Shown here: in pieces, positions 1 through 9,401 of the stretch
Numbering within the stretch: position 1 is the first letter of the stretch
How the letters are laid out: each line of letters starts with the position of its first letter
Assembly: GCF_002282855.1 (NCBI RefSeq)
Contig: NZ_NRIR01000001.1
Span: forward strand, 372,001-436,000
Reading direction: 5' to 3'
Length of the DNA stretch: 64,000 nucleotides
DNA from: Paraferrimonas sedimenticola
GTDB taxonomy: Bacteria > Pseudomonadota > Gammaproteobacteria > Enterobacterales > Shewanellaceae
Translations under genes and position numbers: made by a program
Notes under the pieces: model-generated
What the model was told of the DNA's origin: nothing
Databases searched by the model: none
Seen by the model: the letters and a program-made list of their open reading frames with translations, nothing else

Positions 1-252
1 GCGGATTACCGCGCCTAGGGCAATAATGGCGTCAAATTTGCCAGTCGCTGCCACGCGACGAGCGGCCAAAGGTAGCTCAAACGCACCAGGTACACGAACC
101 ACGGTGATTTGGCTCTCATCGATTTCACCAAAGCGCACTAGCGTGTCTTTGGCGCCTTCAAGCAGGCTCTCTACGATAAAGCTATTAAAGCGAGATACGA
201 CAATGGCGATGTTCGCCTGTTTAGCTGCAATTTTGCCTTCGATGACTTTCAT
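1..252 (-). CDS. ribH: 6,7-dimethyl-8-ribityllumazine synthase, N-terminal part (cut by window edge)
   Basis: Lumazine synthase condenses 5-amino-6-ribitylaminouracil with 3,4-dihydroxy-2-butanone 4-phosphate, the penultimate step of riboflavin synthesis. Reading the minus strand from an ATG at 252-250 gives 84 codons without a stop to the window edge. The protein starts [10 protein letters not shown] and contains the family landmarks [10 protein letters not shown], the RVPGAFELP segment and the start of the ALGAVIRG substrate loop. The C-terminal half lies outside the window. It is the last visible member of the nrdR-ribD-ribE-ribBX-ribH run, but a terminator-like hairpin separates it from ribBX, so it may be transcribed at a lower level or from its own promoter. 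Confidence 0.93.
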   Translation of the reverse strand, partial: MKVIEGKIAAKQANIAIVVSRFNSFIVESLLEGAKDTLVRFGEIDESQITVVRVPGAFELPLAARRVAATGKFDAIIALGAVIR

Positions 253-384
253 TGTTCTTCCTATTCTGGTGTTTAGCTCGTCAAACGCGAACCAATCCAA
301 GTCAATGCGGCGCTATGATAGCAAAAAAGCCTAAGCGCTGCGTGTCTTTTTATTAGGCCGAATGTGGCCTGTTTTTTATGGTAT

Positions 385-408
385 AAAAACGCCCGCTGCA
401 CACGGGCG
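385..408 (-). terminator. Intrinsic terminator or attenuator after ribBX
   Basis: On the minus strand a CGCCCG/CGGGCG stem (390-395 with 403-408) is followed by five T. It lies 8 nt past the ribBX stop and before ribH, so it would end most rib transcripts or attenuate ribH. Confidence 0.75.
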
Positions 409-415
409 CATTTGG

Positions 416-1534
416 TTATTCTTCGACGTACTCGGTCACTTCTAGACCAAAGCCCGACAGTGCGTGATACACCTTAGGCGAGCTCATCAGACGCATGTTG
501 TGCACGCCCAAGTCCGCTAAAATCTGCGAGCCGATACCCACAGTACGACTGGTGCCTTGCCACTTGGCGCTCACTGGCACTTCGCCTTCATCTTCTGCTT
601 CAAAGGTTTTTAGCTTTTGTAGCAGTTGCTCAGAGGTCTCTTCGTGGCCTAGCAAAACCATCAAGCCGCCTTCTTTACCAATGCGCTCAAGCGCCTTGTC
701 GAGTGGCCAGCTGCGCGATTGGTCGCGCTCTGAGTACAAAATGTCGTTGATGGTGTTTTGCAGATGCACGCGTACCAGTGGGTTGTCGCCCACTTCGCCG
801 TTTTTCATCACACCTTTCTTCATGACATAGTGGAGCTGATTATCAATGGTGTCGCGGTAAGTAATCAGCTCAAAGTCGCCAAAGCGAGTCGGCATTTTGC
901 ACTTAGCTTCGCGAACCACAGTGGTTTCTTTGTGATTGCGATACTCAATCAAGTCGGCAATGGTGCCCATCTTGATGCCGTGCTGCTTGGCAAAAATCTC
1001 GAGGTCGGGACGACGGGCCATGGTGCCGTCTTCGTTCAGAATTTCAACGATAACCGAGGCAGGCTCACAACCGGCCAAACGGGCCAAATCACAACCGGCT
1101 TCGGTGTGACCGGCGCGAACCAACACACCACCTTCTTGCGCCATTAGCGGAAAGATGTGGCCAGGCTGAACAATGTCCGCCGCCACTGCGTCTTGGGCCA
1201 CAGCCGCTTCTACCGTGCGTGATCGGTCGTGCGCCGAGATACCAGTGGTAACACCTTCCGCCGCTTCAATCGACACAGTGAAGTTAGTGGAATATTGGGC
1301 GTTGTTGTTGGAGACCATCAAAGGCAGGTTGAGCTGCTGGCAACGCTCGCGAGTCAGGGTCAAGCAAATCAAACCACGGCCGTGGGTCGCCATAAAGTTG
1401 ATCGCCTCAGGGGTCACCTTGTCCGCTGCTAGAATCAGGTCGCCTTCGTTCTCCCGATCTTCGTCGTCCATTAGGATCACCATCTTACCGGCGGCCATGT
1501 CTTCGATGATTTCTTCAATATTGTTCAGTGCCAT
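416..1534 (-). CDS. ribBA: 3,4-dihydroxy-2-butanone-4-phosphate synthase fused to a degenerate GTP cyclohydrolase II-like domain (RibBX type)
   Basis: The N-terminal 200 residues are a complete RibB domain: the acidic [10 protein letters not shown] motif near residue 23, the ATHGRGLI motif, and the [13 protein letters not shown] segment. RibB converts ribulose 5-phosphate to the 4-carbon riboflavin precursor. The C-terminal 160 residues align with GTP cyclohydrolase II in layout (RVH...LGV...RLM) but lack the three zinc-binding cysteines of the CDCG region and the EGRGIGL catalytic segment, so this half should not open GTP. This matches the RibBX variant described in Shewanella and relatives, and predicts a separate ribA elsewhere. 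AAGGATG precedes the ATG. The preceding gene on this strand is ribE, separated by two palindromic repeats. Confidence 0.93.
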   Translation of the reverse strand: MALNNIEEIIEDMAAGKMVILMDDEDRENEGDLILAADKVTPEAINFMATHGRGLICLTLTRERCQQLNLPLMVSNNNAQYSTNFTVSIEAAEGVTTGISAHDRSRTVEAAVAQDAVAADIVQPGHIFPLMAQEGGVLVRAGHTEAGCDLARLAGCEPASVIVEILNEDGTMARRPDLEIFAKQHGIKMGTIADLIEYRNHKETTVVREAKCKMPTRFGDFELITYRDTIDNQLHYVMKKGVMKNGEVGDNPLVRVHLQNTINDILYSERDQSRSWPLDKALERIGKEGGLMVLLGHEETSEQLLQKLKTFEAEDEGEVPVSAKWQGTSRTVGIGSQILADLGVHNMRLMSSPKVYHALSGFGLEVTEYVEE

Positions 1535-1563
1535 GGGGCATCCTTACTTCTTAATTTTTTATG

Positions 1564-1668
1564 AGGGGACTGTCCCCTGTTGATAACTGACATATTTCGT
1601 TCGAAAACAGACCAACTTATACACAGGGGACTGTCCCCTACCCGAATAAGCGGCCTGTTTATCCACAG
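1564..1668 (+). repeat. Two copies of the GGGGACWGTCCCC / DnaA-box-like repeat
   Basis: Palindromes AGGGGACTGTCCCCT lie at 1564-1578 and 1625-1639. The second copy is complete: TTATACACA (1617-1625) abuts its left side and TTATCCACA (1659-1667) follows on the right. Both 9-mers fit the DnaA consensus TTATNCACA. The first copy is only the palindrome plus short flank. It lies between ribE and ribBX. Confidence 0.9.
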
Positions 1669-1740
1669 GCTTGGGTCTAAACCCTGCCTGCGCTAAGCCG
1701 TGACTACGCTGAGCTCTGGCTGTGTTAAGCCCGGGCAGTG

Positions 1741-2397
1741 TTAAGCAAAACCTGCTTTGGCTAACTGCGCCATGGTCACCCCTTGGCTGGCATTACCTTC
1801 GGCGCTGCGCCCTTGCATTAGGCGCTCTAGGTAACGGGCAATCAGGTCCACTTCCAAATTGATACTGTCACCCACTTGCAGGTCCACTAATGTGGTTTCT
1901 AATGCGGTATGTGGGACAATAGTCAATCGAAAGCGAGCACCGTCGAGCTGATTCACGGTCAAGCTAACACCATCAATGGTGACCGAGCCTTTGTGCGGTA
2001 TGTAGCGCGCAAGCTCAGCCGGTGGTTCAATCCAAAACTCTATGGCTTCACCAAGGGCATTGCGCTCGACGCACTTGGCCATACCATCCACATGGCCTGA
2101 GACCATATGCCCGCCTAAGCGAGTGTTGGGAGTCACCGCGCGTTCGAGGTTCACCTTCTGGCCAACCTTATAGTGGGCAAACCCGGTTAACGCGACAGTT
2201 TCTGCCGAAACATAAGCGGTATAGCCGTTGGCAAACAGCTCGGTGACGGTTAAGCACACGCCATTGGTGGCAATCGAATCACCCAGCCCTGTGCCTTCTA
2301 GCGGCAATTTGCCACTGTTCACCTTAAGCGCAAGGCCTTTATCGCTTTGAGCGATACTTTCAATATGGCCAACGGCCTCAATGATTCCTGTAAACAT
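1741..2397 (-). CDS. ribE: Riboflavin synthase, alpha subunit
   Basis: Catalyses dismutation of two 6,7-dimethyl-8-ribityllumazine molecules to riboflavin. The 218-residue length is usual. It starts MFTGIIEAVG and has two repeated lumazine-binding domains, each with a GDSI element: GLGDSIATNGVCLTV (about residues 37-51) and VGDSINLEVDL near residue 175, plus the conserved GGHMVSGHVD and SVTIDGVSLTVN segments. The ATG at 2397 is 15 nt after the ribD stop, so both genes are likely cotranscribed. No FMN riboswitch (RFN element) was seen upstream of any rib gene here. The symbol follows the ribE (ribC in some schemes) usage. Confidence 0.95.
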   Translation of the reverse strand: MFTGIIEAVGHIESIAQSDKGLALKVNSGKLPLEGTGLGDSIATNGVCLTVTELFANGYTAYVSAETVALTGFAHYKVGQKVNLERAVTPNTRLGGHMVSGHVDGMAKCVERNALGEAIEFWIEPPAELARYIPHKGSVTIDGVSLTVNQLDGARFRLTIVPHTALETTLVDLQVGDSINLEVDLIARYLERLMQGRSAEGNASQGVTMAQLAKAGFA

Positions 2398-2412
2398 GAG
2401 TTCCTGTAAACA

Positions 2413-3528
2413 CTAGCTCATTCGGTAAATGCTGCGAGTATCCTCGCCAATTTGACGACGGTCGACGCACGATAACACTGGTACCTGTTCCATTCTGGTA
2501 AGTGCATCATGGTTTAGTAAATTACGACCATCTGCACCAATTAATTTGTCAGCTTGATACAAAATTAGCTCGTCTGCGAGGCCTTGCTCAACAAAAGCTC
2601 CGGCCAGAGTGGCGCCAGCTTCTACGAGTACTTCGTTGATGCCCTTCGCGGCTAGATGCTCAAGTATCGGCTTGAGCTGGCCGTCTGCAACTAGCTTGGT
2701 ACGTGAAACGGACTGCGGCCAATTTTGCTCTGAGTAGTTTTTTTGGCTGATGAGCAAGGTGGGCGAGCCATCTTGCATCATTTGAAAATCTGGAGTGAGC
2801 TGGGCCTGGCGGTCTAACACCACTCGTAGCGGTTGTTTGAGATCTTTTAGTAGTTCTTTATCGCGGCCCATTTGCGCCCACTGCTCAGGACGCACCAGTA
2901 GACTTGGGTCGTCTGCGGATACGGTACCGCGACCTGTGAGTACCGCACAGCTCTGAGCGCGCCAATCCTGCACATCAGCTCGAGCCGCCGCGCCAGTTAT
3001 CCATTTTGACTGACCATTGGCCAAAGCGGTTTTACCGTCCTGCGTTGCACCGAGCTTAACTCGAACATACGGCAAGCCGGTGAGCATACGCTTGATAAAG
3101 CCCGGATTGAGCGCTTTGGCCTGTGCTTCAAGTACGCCAGACACCACTTCGATGCCAGCCTCTTCTAGCATTTTATTGCCGCGTCCAGCGACCTGCGGAT
3201 TTGGGTCTTGCATAGCAATCACCACTCGAGCGACTTTGGCTTTAATCAGTGCTTGCGCGCAAGGCGGGGTACGACCGAAATGACTGCAAGGCTCTAGGGT
3301 AACGTAAGCAGTAGCACCTTGAGCGTTAGCCCCTGCGGCTTTGAGCGCATGGACTTCGGCGTGCGGTCCACCAGCGGCGATGTGATACCCCTCGCCAACA
3401 ACCTTTTGGTTTTTGACAATCACACAGCCGACGCGGGGGTTGGGCGAAGTGGAATAGCGCCCCTTACGCGCCAAGCGTATGGCGCGTTGCATATAGATGG
3501 TATCGGTAACCGCGGGCGAGAGAGACAT
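2413..3528 (-). CDS. ribD: Bifunctional riboflavin deaminase/reductase
   Basis: Carries out the second and third steps of riboflavin synthesis: deamination of the GTP-derived pyrimidine and reduction of its ribose. The N-terminal half is a cytidine-deaminase fold with zinc ligands in HAEVHAL (about residue 57) and PCSHFGRTPPC (about 80-90). The C-terminal half is a DHFR-like reductase with the VRVKLGATQDGKTAL and VLVEAGATLAGAF segments. Its 371 residues match the family. It lies 46 nt after the nrdR stop, in the nrdR-ribD-ribE order conserved across gammaproteobacteria. Confidence 0.96.
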   Translation of the reverse strand: MSLSPAVTDTIYMQRAIRLARKGRYSTSPNPRVGCVIVKNQKVVGEGYHIAAGGPHAEVHALKAAGANAQGATAYVTLEPCSHFGRTPPCAQALIKAKVARVVIAMQDPNPQVAGRGNKMLEEAGIEVVSGVLEAQAKALNPGFIKRMLTGLPYVRVKLGATQDGKTALANGQSKWITGAAARADVQDWRAQSCAVLTGRGTVSADDPSLLVRPEQWAQMGRDKELLKDLKQPLRVVLDRQAQLTPDFQMMQDGSPTLLISQKNYSEQNWPQSVSRTKLVADGQLKPILEHLAAKGINEVLVEAGATLAGAFVEQGLADELILYQADKLIGADGRNLLNHDALTRMEQVPVLSCVDRRQIGEDTRSIYRMS

Positions 3529-3574
3529 GGGAGGGTTATCCGCTGTGAGCGTCCAAGCCGAAAGGAGTCACGGG

Positions 3575-4027
3575 CTACATCTTCTCGAGGCTAGCAATCG
3601 CTTCGCCAAATTGGCTGACATCTTCAAAGGCGCGATACACACTGGCAAAACGTATGTAAGCCACCTTGTCGAGCTCTTTGAGTTGGTCCATCACCAGATT
3701 GCCTACCATGGAGCTGTCGACTTCGCGCTCGCCGGTAGCACGCAGCGATGATTTGATTTTACTGACGCTGTTTTCAATTTGCTCGGTGGAGACCGGGCGC
3801 TTTTCTACCGCGCGCTGAATGCCGTTTCTGAGCTTATCTTCGTCGAAAGGCTGACGAGTACCGTCATGTTTAATGATGCGTGGCATCACTAGCTCAGCGG
3901 TTTCAAAGGTGGTGAAACGTTCGCTGCAGACATTGCAACTGCGTCGACGACGCACCTGATGGCCATCGGCAACTAAGCGCGAATCGATGACTTTGGTGTC
4001 ATTGGCGCTGCAAAAAGGACAGTGCAT
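3575..4027 (-). CDS. nrdR: Transcriptional repressor NrdR
   Basis: A 150-residue ATP/dATP-sensing repressor of ribonucleotide reductase genes. The zinc ribbon uses CPFC at the extreme N terminus and CNVC about 25 residues later, followed by an ATP-cone domain (residues about 49-139; motif [20 protein letters not shown]). The reading frame is open 22 codons further upstream, but the ATG at 4027 is chosen because MHCPFC is the family N terminus and GGAGG sits 5 nt upstream. It opens the rib run. No NrdR box was recognised in the window. Confidence 0.95.
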   Translation of the reverse strand: MHCPFCSANDTKVIDSRLVADGHQVRRRRSCNVCSERFTTFETAELVMPRIIKHDGTRQPFDEDKLRNGIQRAVEKRPVSTEQIENSVSKIKSSLRATGEREVDSSMVGNLVMDQLKELDKVAYIRFASVYRAFEDVSQFGEAIASLEKM

Positions 4028-4157
4028 GGAACCTCCGAAGGAACTTTCAGGTGCGAGTATTGGGTTTATGCCCGCTAGGGAGCCAGTTTGCAACTAGATG
4101 TGGGGGCAAATTTGGCAGATCTCAATAAAAACCTGCCAAAACATGGTCAAACTGAGG

Positions 4158-4196
4158 TTTAGGTCCATCGAGCTTTGTCAGCGCAATGGACCTAAA
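4158..4196 (-). terminator. Hairpin downstream of glyA
   Basis: An 11-bp perfect inverted repeat, TTTAGGTCCAT (4158-4168) with ATGGACCTAAA (4186-4196), begins 5 nt past the glyA stop. It lacks a clean T-tract. A second inverted repeat, TTTGGCAG/CTGCCAAA, lies at 4111-4140. The pair probably forms the 3' end of glyA mRNA. Confidence 0.55.
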
Positions 4197-4201
4197 AGCG
4201 C

Positions 4202-5458
4202 TTATGCGTATACCGGGAAGCGGCCGCAAAGCTCAAGAACTTGACCTTTAACACGCTCAATAACTGCGTCATCGCCCATGTTCTCTAGCACATCGCAGAT
4301 CCAACCGGTCAGTAGACGCGCTTCGTCTTCTTTAAAGCCACGGCGAGTGATCGCTGGCGAGCCGATACGAAGACCTGACGTCACAAACGGAGAACGCGGG
4401 TCATTTGGAACCGAGTTCTTGTTGACCGTGATGTTAGCAGCGCCCAAGGCGGCGTCGGCATCTTTACCTGTGATGTCTTTGTCGATGAGGTCTAGTAAGA
4501 ACAAGTGGTTGTGAGTACCGCCAGAGACGACGTTAAAACCGCGCGCGATGAATTCACTAGCCATGGCTTGAGCGTTTTTCACCACTTGCGCTTGGTAAGT
4601 TTTAAACTCTGGCTCTAGCGCTTCTTTAAAGGCTACCGCTTTTGCCGCGATAACGTGCATCAGAGGACCACCTTGACCACCTGGGAATACCGCTGAGTTC
4701 AACTTTTTGTAAAGCGTCTCATCGCCTTCAGCGGACAGAATCAGACCGCCGCGAGGACCAGCTAGAGTCTTGTGAGTGGTGGTAGAAACCACGTGTGCGT
4801 GAGGTACAGGGTTTGGATAGACACCTGCGGCAACCAGACCAGCAACGTGTGCCATATCTACGAATAAGTAAGCACCTACTTCGTCGGCAATCTCACGCAT
4901 CTTGGCCCAATCAACCACACCAGAGTAGGCCGAGAAACCGCCGATGATCATCTTAGGCTTGTGCTCTTGGGCCAACTCGCGAATGTTGTTGTAGTCCAGC
5001 TCGCCAGTTTCATTGTCGATGCCGTATGGGATGGCTTTGTAGTGCTTACCAGAGAAGTTAACTGGAGAGCCGTGAGTCAGGTGACCGCCGTGGTCTAGGC
5101 TCATGCCCAGTACAGTGTCGCCTGGAGTTAGCAGTGCCATGAATACTGCCGAGTTGGCTTGAGAGCCTGAGTGTGGCTGAACGTTGGCGTAGTCTGAGCC
5201 GAACAGTTCGTTGGCGCGTTTGATGGCCAATTCTTCTGCGATATCAACGTATTCGCAACCGCCGTAGTAACGCTTGCTCGGATAGCCTTCGGCGTACTTG
5301 TTGGTCAGCTGAGAGCCTTGCGCTTCTAATACGCGTGGGCTGGTGTAGTTCTCAGAGGCAATCAGTTCGATATGCTCTTCTTGGCGGCGAGTTTCGTTGA
5401 CAATTGCCTGATGCAATTCGGGATCAAAATCGGCAATGTTCATCGCTTTGTTCAGCAT
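4202..5458 (-). CDS. glyA: Serine hydroxymethyltransferase
   Basis: PLP enzyme that interconverts serine and glycine while loading one-carbon units on tetrahydrofolate. Its 418 residues match E. coli GlyA (417). The PLP lysine lies in [14 protein letters not shown] (about residue 230). The N terminus, [15 protein letters not shown] followed by [15 protein letters not shown], is the family signature. The ATG at 5458 is preceded by GGAGAG. Upstream lies a 480-nt gene-free stretch holding a composite repeat, so glyA probably has its own promoter. Confidence 0.98.
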   Translation of the reverse strand: MLNKAMNIADFDPELHQAIVNETRRQEEHIELIASENYTSPRVLEAQGSQLTNKYAEGYPSKRYYGGCEYVDIAEELAIKRANELFGSDYANVQPHSGSQANSAVFMALLTPGDTVLGMSLDHGGHLTHGSPVNFSGKHYKAIPYGIDNETGELDYNNIRELAQEHKPKMIIGGFSAYSGVVDWAKMREIADEVGAYLFVDMAHVAGLVAAGVYPNPVPHAHVVSTTTHKTLAGPRGGLILSAEGDETLYKKLNSAVFPGGQGGPLMHVIAAKAVAFKEALEPEFKTYQAQVVKNAQAMASEFIARGFNVVSGGTHNHLFLLDLIDKDITGKDADAALGAANITVNKNSVPNDPRSPFVTSGLRIGSPAITRRGFKEDEARLLTGWICDVLENMGDDAVIERVKGQVLELCGRFPVYA

Positions 5459-5652
5459 TCGTCTCTCCTGACAGAAGTCGTGTTTTTGTTAATTTTGTCG
5501 AGTTGCCCGCATTCTAGCGGAAATGGCTAGGCAACACTAGCGCCCTAGGCCACAGGCACGCTACCAAAATCACGCGATTTTCTCAGGATCTCGCTCGCAA
5601 CTTTGCCCCTCGCCTGTGCATAAAGCTCAGCTAACTCGCAGTTATGCAACCA

Positions 5653-5883
5653 GCTACCCACAGGGGACAGTCCCTTAAGGCAATTAGCCGGTGTTTTATC
5701 CACAATTCGTAGCTAAGACTCTTATCTACAGACGGGCACTCAGCCAAACGAATGAGAAGTGTGAGATTTAATCATAATGGATGGCTGAATTCTGTGGATA
5801 ACCGCCGAAAAATTCGCCATTGGGGTATATGTTATTCACAGGGGACTGTCCCCTAACCCAGTTTTGAGCGGTTTTGTCCACAG
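5653..5883. repeat. Composite repeat: two palindromic copies around an inverted DnaA-like box (type A)
   Basis: The palindromes are at 5662-5676 (one mismatch) and 5840-5854 (perfect). DnaA-like boxes: TTATCCACA 5696-5704, TTATCTACA 5722-5730 (one mismatch), TGTGGATAA 5793-5801 (reverse strand), TTATTCACA 5832-5840, TTGTCCACA 5874-5882 (one mismatch). The arrangement copy, about 90 nt, CTGTGGATAAC then GAAAAAT, copy, recurs at 24542-24778. This composite fills most of the glyA-ettA gap; no gene is visible in it. Confidence 0.9.
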
Positions 5884-5894
5884 GCGCCTAAACG

Positions 5895-5922
5895 CAAAAA
5901 AGGGCGACAAATGTCGCCCTTT
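5895..5922 (-). terminator. Intrinsic terminator of ettA
   Basis: Stem AAAGGGCGACA/TGTCGCCCTTT (5899-5909 with 5912-5922) is followed on the minus strand by a run of T. It lies 20 nt past the ettA stop. Confidence 0.9.
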
Positions 5923-5941
5923 GGTAGGAGTAAGTGGCTAC

Positions 5942-7609
5942 TTACTTGCTAATTCGTTTGTACTTCAAACGGTGAGGCTCGATGGCGTCTTTGCCTTGAG
6001 TCTCTTTAAGCCAGCCGCTGTATTCGGTGTAGTTTCCTTCGAAGAAGTTGACCTGGCCTTCGTCGCGGTAATCCAGAATGTGAGTGGCGATACGGTCAAG
6101 GAACCAGCGGTCGTGCGAGATAACCATGGCGCAACCTGGGAACTCCAACAGCGCCTCTTCAAGCGCACGTAAAGTTTCCACATCCAAATCGTTGGTTGGC
6201 TCATCGAGTAGCAACAAGTTGCCGCCGGCTTTTAACAGCTTGGCCAGATGCACACGGTTGCGTTCACCACCAGATAGCTCGCCAATGATCTTCTGCTGAT
6301 CCGAGCCGCGGAAGTTAAAGCGGCCTACATAAGCGCGCGATGGGATTTCAGTGGTATTAATGCGCAGAATATCCTGCCCTTCTGAGATCTCTTGCCAAAC
6401 TGTGTTGGTATCGTTCATCGAATCACGGAATTGGTCCACCGATGCCAATTGCACGGTATCACCCAGCTCAATCGAACCTGAATCTGGCTGTTCGGTACCG
6501 CTTAGCAGCTTAAATAGGGTCGACTTACCGGCACCGTTAGGGCCGATAATCCCAACAATCGCGCCTTTTGGTACGCTAAAGCTCAAGTCATCTATGAGTA
6601 CGCGATCGCCAAACGACTTGGTCAAACCGTTAACCTCGATGACCTTGTCGCCCAAACGCGGACCTGGCGGAATATACAGCTCGTTGGTCTCGTTGCGCTT
6701 TTGGCGATCGCCACTGTTGAGCTCTTCAAAGCGAGCCATACGCGCCTTTGATTTGGCCTGACGACCTTTAGGATTGGAGCGCACCCACTCAAGCTCCTTC
6801 TCAATCGACTTTTGACGAGCCTTTTCAGATGAAGCCTCTTGCGCCAAACGCGCGTCTTTTTGCTCCAGCCAAGAAGAGTAGTTACCTTCCCACGGAATTC
6901 CTTCACCGCGGTCAAGTTCCAAAATCCAACCAGCAACGTTATCCAAGAAATAACGGTCGTGGGTAATCGCCACCACTGTGCCTGGGTAATCGTCCAAGAA
7001 GCGCTCTAACCAGTTAACCGACTCAGCGTCCAAGTGGTTGGTTGGCTCATCCAGCAACAACATATCTGGCTTTTCTAGCAGTAAACGACACAAGGCCACA
7101 CGACGGCGCTCACCACCGGATAGCACGCCAACTTTGGCATCCCACTCCGGCAAACGCAGCGCATCAGCGGCACGCTCAAATTGCTGCTCGATGTTGTGAC
7201 CGTCATGAGCCTGAATAATCGACTCCAGCTCACCCTGCTCTTTGGCCAAGGCGTCAAAATCGGCATCGGGGTCGGCGTACAAAGCGTAAACTTCATCAAG
7301 ACGCTTAAGCGCACCCGTGACTTCTTCTAGCGCTTGTTCAACCGCTTCGCGTACGGTTTGGTTTTCGTCAAGCTGTGGCTCCTGCGGCAAGTAGCCAATC
7401 TTGATGCCGGGCATAGGACGCGCTTCACCTTCGATTTCGGTGTCAAGACCAGCCATGATGCGCAACAGGGTAGATTTACCTGCACCATTGAGACCAAGCA
7501 CACCAATTTTGGCGCCTGGGAAGAAGCTTAAGGAAATATCTTTGAGGATCTGACGCTTAGGCGGCACGATTTTGCCAACTCTAAGCATGGAATATACGAA
7601 TTGAGCCAT
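5942..7609 (-). CDS. ettA: Energy-dependent translational throttle protein EttA (ABC-F ATPase)
   Basis: An ABC-F protein that binds the ribosomal E site and gates entry into elongation according to the ADP/ATP ratio. It has 555 residues, as in E. coli. Two nucleotide-binding domains are present: Walker A GLNGAGKST (about 39-47) and GPNGAGKST (about 355), signatures LSGGERRRV and LSGGERNRV, and Walker B LLLLDEPTNHLD and LLLLDEPTNDLD. Between them is the charged P-site tRNA interaction motif linker (about 240-320). There is no membrane domain. It stands alone, with its own terminator and a repeat-rich region downstream. Confidence 0.97.
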   Translation of the reverse strand: MAQFVYSMLRVGKIVPPKRQILKDISLSFFPGAKIGVLGLNGAGKSTLLRIMAGLDTEIEGEARPMPGIKIGYLPQEPQLDENQTVREAVEQALEEVTGALKRLDEVYALYADPDADFDALAKEQGELESIIQAHDGHNIEQQFERAADALRLPEWDAKVGVLSGGERRRVALCRLLLEKPDMLLLDEPTNHLDAESVNWLERFLDDYPGTVVAITHDRYFLDNVAGWILELDRGEGIPWEGNYSSWLEQKDARLAQEASSEKARQKSIEKELEWVRSNPKGRQAKSKARMARFEELNSGDRQKRNETNELYIPPGPRLGDKVIEVNGLTKSFGDRVLIDDLSFSVPKGAIVGIIGPNGAGKSTLFKLLSGTEQPDSGSIELGDTVQLASVDQFRDSMNDTNTVWQEISEGQDILRINTTEIPSRAYVGRFNFRGSDQQKIIGELSGGERNRVHLAKLLKAGGNLLLLDEPTNDLDVETLRALEEALLEFPGCAMVISHDRWFLDRIATHILDYRDEGQVNFFEGNYTEYSGWLKETQGKDAIEPHRLKYKRISK

Positions 7610-8061
7610 AGCGGGTACTCGAACTCTCTACTGAAAAGAAACCGCCGCATTTTCGCATATTTGTTGGCGAGATTCATCCGTGGGCGTGCGGGGACGGTCC
7701 AAGCCCAAGAATCTATACCTATCACTCCCAAGATACACCCTTGCTTGTGGTTTGAACGCTTTATTCGCCCATGAGCAACCGACTTTAAAACTTGTACATT
7801 TGTACTATTTAGTCAAAAAGCACCTTAAGCAATAAGTTTTGGGTAGTCAGTCCAATTTGGCGACGTCACCGAATAGTAAGCGAAACCCTGATTTTAATGT
7901 GGTTTTTTGTGCCTCCACATTTTTTCTAAAGATTTTTTCATAAAAATTAACCTTTAATTTCAGCAGCTTAGTTATCGCTGTATAGATTTCCTGACGGATT
8001 TCACAAAATTTTTTGTAGATTTCTCTTGCACATTAACAAAAGCGCTTCTAGCTTTAGCAAT
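7610..8061. other. Gene-free, partly AT-rich region upstream of the peptide exporter
   Basis: No convincing coding frame is seen on either strand. The stretch 7880-8040 is rich in A/T runs and may hold the exporter promoter; TTGCAC at 8027-8032, 17 nt before TAGCTT, is only a weak candidate. No double-glycine leader peptide gene was found here. Confidence 0.5.
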
Positions 8062-8120
8062 GTGTGAAGTGAACAGAAGTTCATGTGGACGCAAGAAGCG
8101 TCATTCAACACCCTTCACAC
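8062..8120 (+). promoter_or_regulatory. Candidate three-way-junction leader RNA before the hlyD-like gene
   Basis: Three nested inverted repeats: an outer stem GTGTGAAG (8062-8069) with CTTCACAC (8113-8120), enclosing GAAC/GTTC (8071-8082) and GACGC/GCGTC (8088-8102). All stems are perfect. The element ends 45 nt before the ATG of the exporter operon, so it could be a structured 5' leader or a protein-binding operator. No known riboswitch family was recognised. Confidence 0.45.
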
Positions 8121-8165
8121 CCATCAGCTGGATGATGAACACTTACAACGGACGTAGGGAAAAGC

Positions 8166-9401
8166 ATGTCAGGATTATTCCGCAAACAGGCGGTAACACA
8201 GCAGTATCAGAGACTTGAAGGGAGCATCTCGCTCGCTCAGCCCTTGTCTCTCACGCGCTCCATTGTCATTCTACTGCTTGTCGCTGTAGCCTTGGCCAGT
8301 TTTGTTGTCACTCAAGATTTCTCCAAAAAAGAAACGGTTCATGGCTACCTAAGGCCAAGTGCTGGATTAATCAAAGTTTACCCCAACCTTTCAGGCGCAA
8401 TTACCCACTTATTAGTTCGCGAGGGACAACAAGTCGACAAAGGGCAAGTACTGGCGAAAGTTCGTCATGCACAAGGGTACAATGCCAACCCCAGTCTATC
8501 TAAAGCGGTTAGCCAAACCTTATTAGAGCAACAAACAAGAGCCGAACAAGCGCTAAATTTTCTCAAACAGACTCAAGCGCTAGAAACCAAACAGCTGCAA
8601 CAACAAATTCGCGATATCGAGGCTGCGCTGGAGAACAATCAAAAACAGCAGAGCATCGCCAATCAACGCCTGAGTATTTTACAGGCGCAGTTCGACGACC
8701 GTTTAATTCTGGCTGAAAAAGGCTACTTATCGGAAATCGAACTTAATCAAACCCAAGACACTCTGCTACAACTGCGTCAGCAATTGTCCGTCATCGAGGC
8801 CACTCAAATCGACCTGACGGACGAATACAATAGACTCAACAGTCTTTCCAAGCGGCTGCCCCACGACCAGGCGTTAGCTCTCAATGAGCACGCCACTCTG
8901 TTGGCCAACGCTCAGCAACGTTATCTCGCTCATCAGAGCCAACTCAACGGCAGTATTTTAGCGCCAAGCGCTGGCACCGTAACCGCGATCCGCTCCTACC
9001 AGGGCGAGACCCTTAGCCAGGGGCAACCTCTACTGAGCATATTGCCCAAAGACAGCTTATTGGTCGCTGAATTGCTGCTACCAAGTCGCAGCATAGGCTT
9101 TGTCGAACCGGGCCAGCTAGCAAGATTGCGTTTTGACGCCTACCCCTATCAGCAATATGGCTTTCTCGACAGCAAAGTAGAACAACTCGATGGTGCTTTG
9201 CAGTTACCCAGTGAATCCAAAGGTCCGTTTCAACTGCAAGAACCTGTGTACCGAGTGCAAGCCACGTTAAGTCAGCAAGGCTTGGGCGAGCTCCCTTTGC
9301 GTGCCGGAATGTTGCTACAAGCCGATGTCCACCTGAAGCGCCAGTCGCTTTGGCGTTGGCTGGTACAACCCTTTAGCGGTATTAGCGGGAGACTGCGCTA
9401 A
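8166..9401 (+). CDS. HlyD/CvaA-type periplasmic adaptor of a peptide exporter
   Basis: A 411-residue membrane fusion protein of a type I secretion system. There is one N-terminal membrane segment (about residues 31-50), a first lipoyl-like half (about 62-105), a long coiled coil (about 125-260) and the second lipoyl half plus beta-barrel (GSILAPSAGTVTAIRS onward). It would link the ABC protein to a TolC-like outer membrane channel, which is not encoded nearby. AGGGA precedes the ATG. The stop codon overlaps the start of the next gene by one base (TAATG), so the two are translationally coupled. The shape resembles CvaA of the colicin V exporter. Confidence 0.9.
   Translation: MSGLFRKQAVTQQYQRLEGSISLAQPLSLTRSIVILLLVAVALASFVVTQDFSKKETVHGYLRPSAGLIKVYPNLSGAITHLLVREGQQVDKGQVLAKVRHAQGYNANPSLSKAVSQTLLEQQTRAEQALNFLKQTQALETKQLQQQIRDIEAALENNQKQQSIANQRLSILQAQFDDRLILAEKGYLSEIELNQTQDTLLQLRQQLSVIEATQIDLTDEYNRLNSLSKRLPHDQALALNEHATLLANAQQRYLAHQSQLNGSILAPSAGTVTAIRSYQGETLSQGQPLLSILPKDSLLVAELLLPSRSIGFVEPGQLARLRFDAYPYQQYGFLDSKVEQLDGALQLPSESKGPFQLQEPVYRVQATLSQQGLGELPLRAGMLLQADVHLKRQSLWRWLVQPFSGISGRLR

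Noticed and set aside
252-415. FMN (RFN) riboswitch before a rib gene
   Set aside because: None of the conserved RFN motifs or its multi-stem layout is visible upstream of ribD, ribE, ribBX or ribH; only a terminator hairpin is seen.
5653-5883. Cluster of DnaA boxes as a replication origin
   Set aside because: No dnaA, dnaN, gidA/mnmG or other origin marker is nearby, and the same composite occurs at 24.5 kb, so a repeat element is more likely than oriC.
8061-8200. Small frame starting near 8061 as a leader peptide
   Set aside because: It overlaps the exporter start in another frame, has no ribosome-binding site, and the sequence is explained better by the hairpins.
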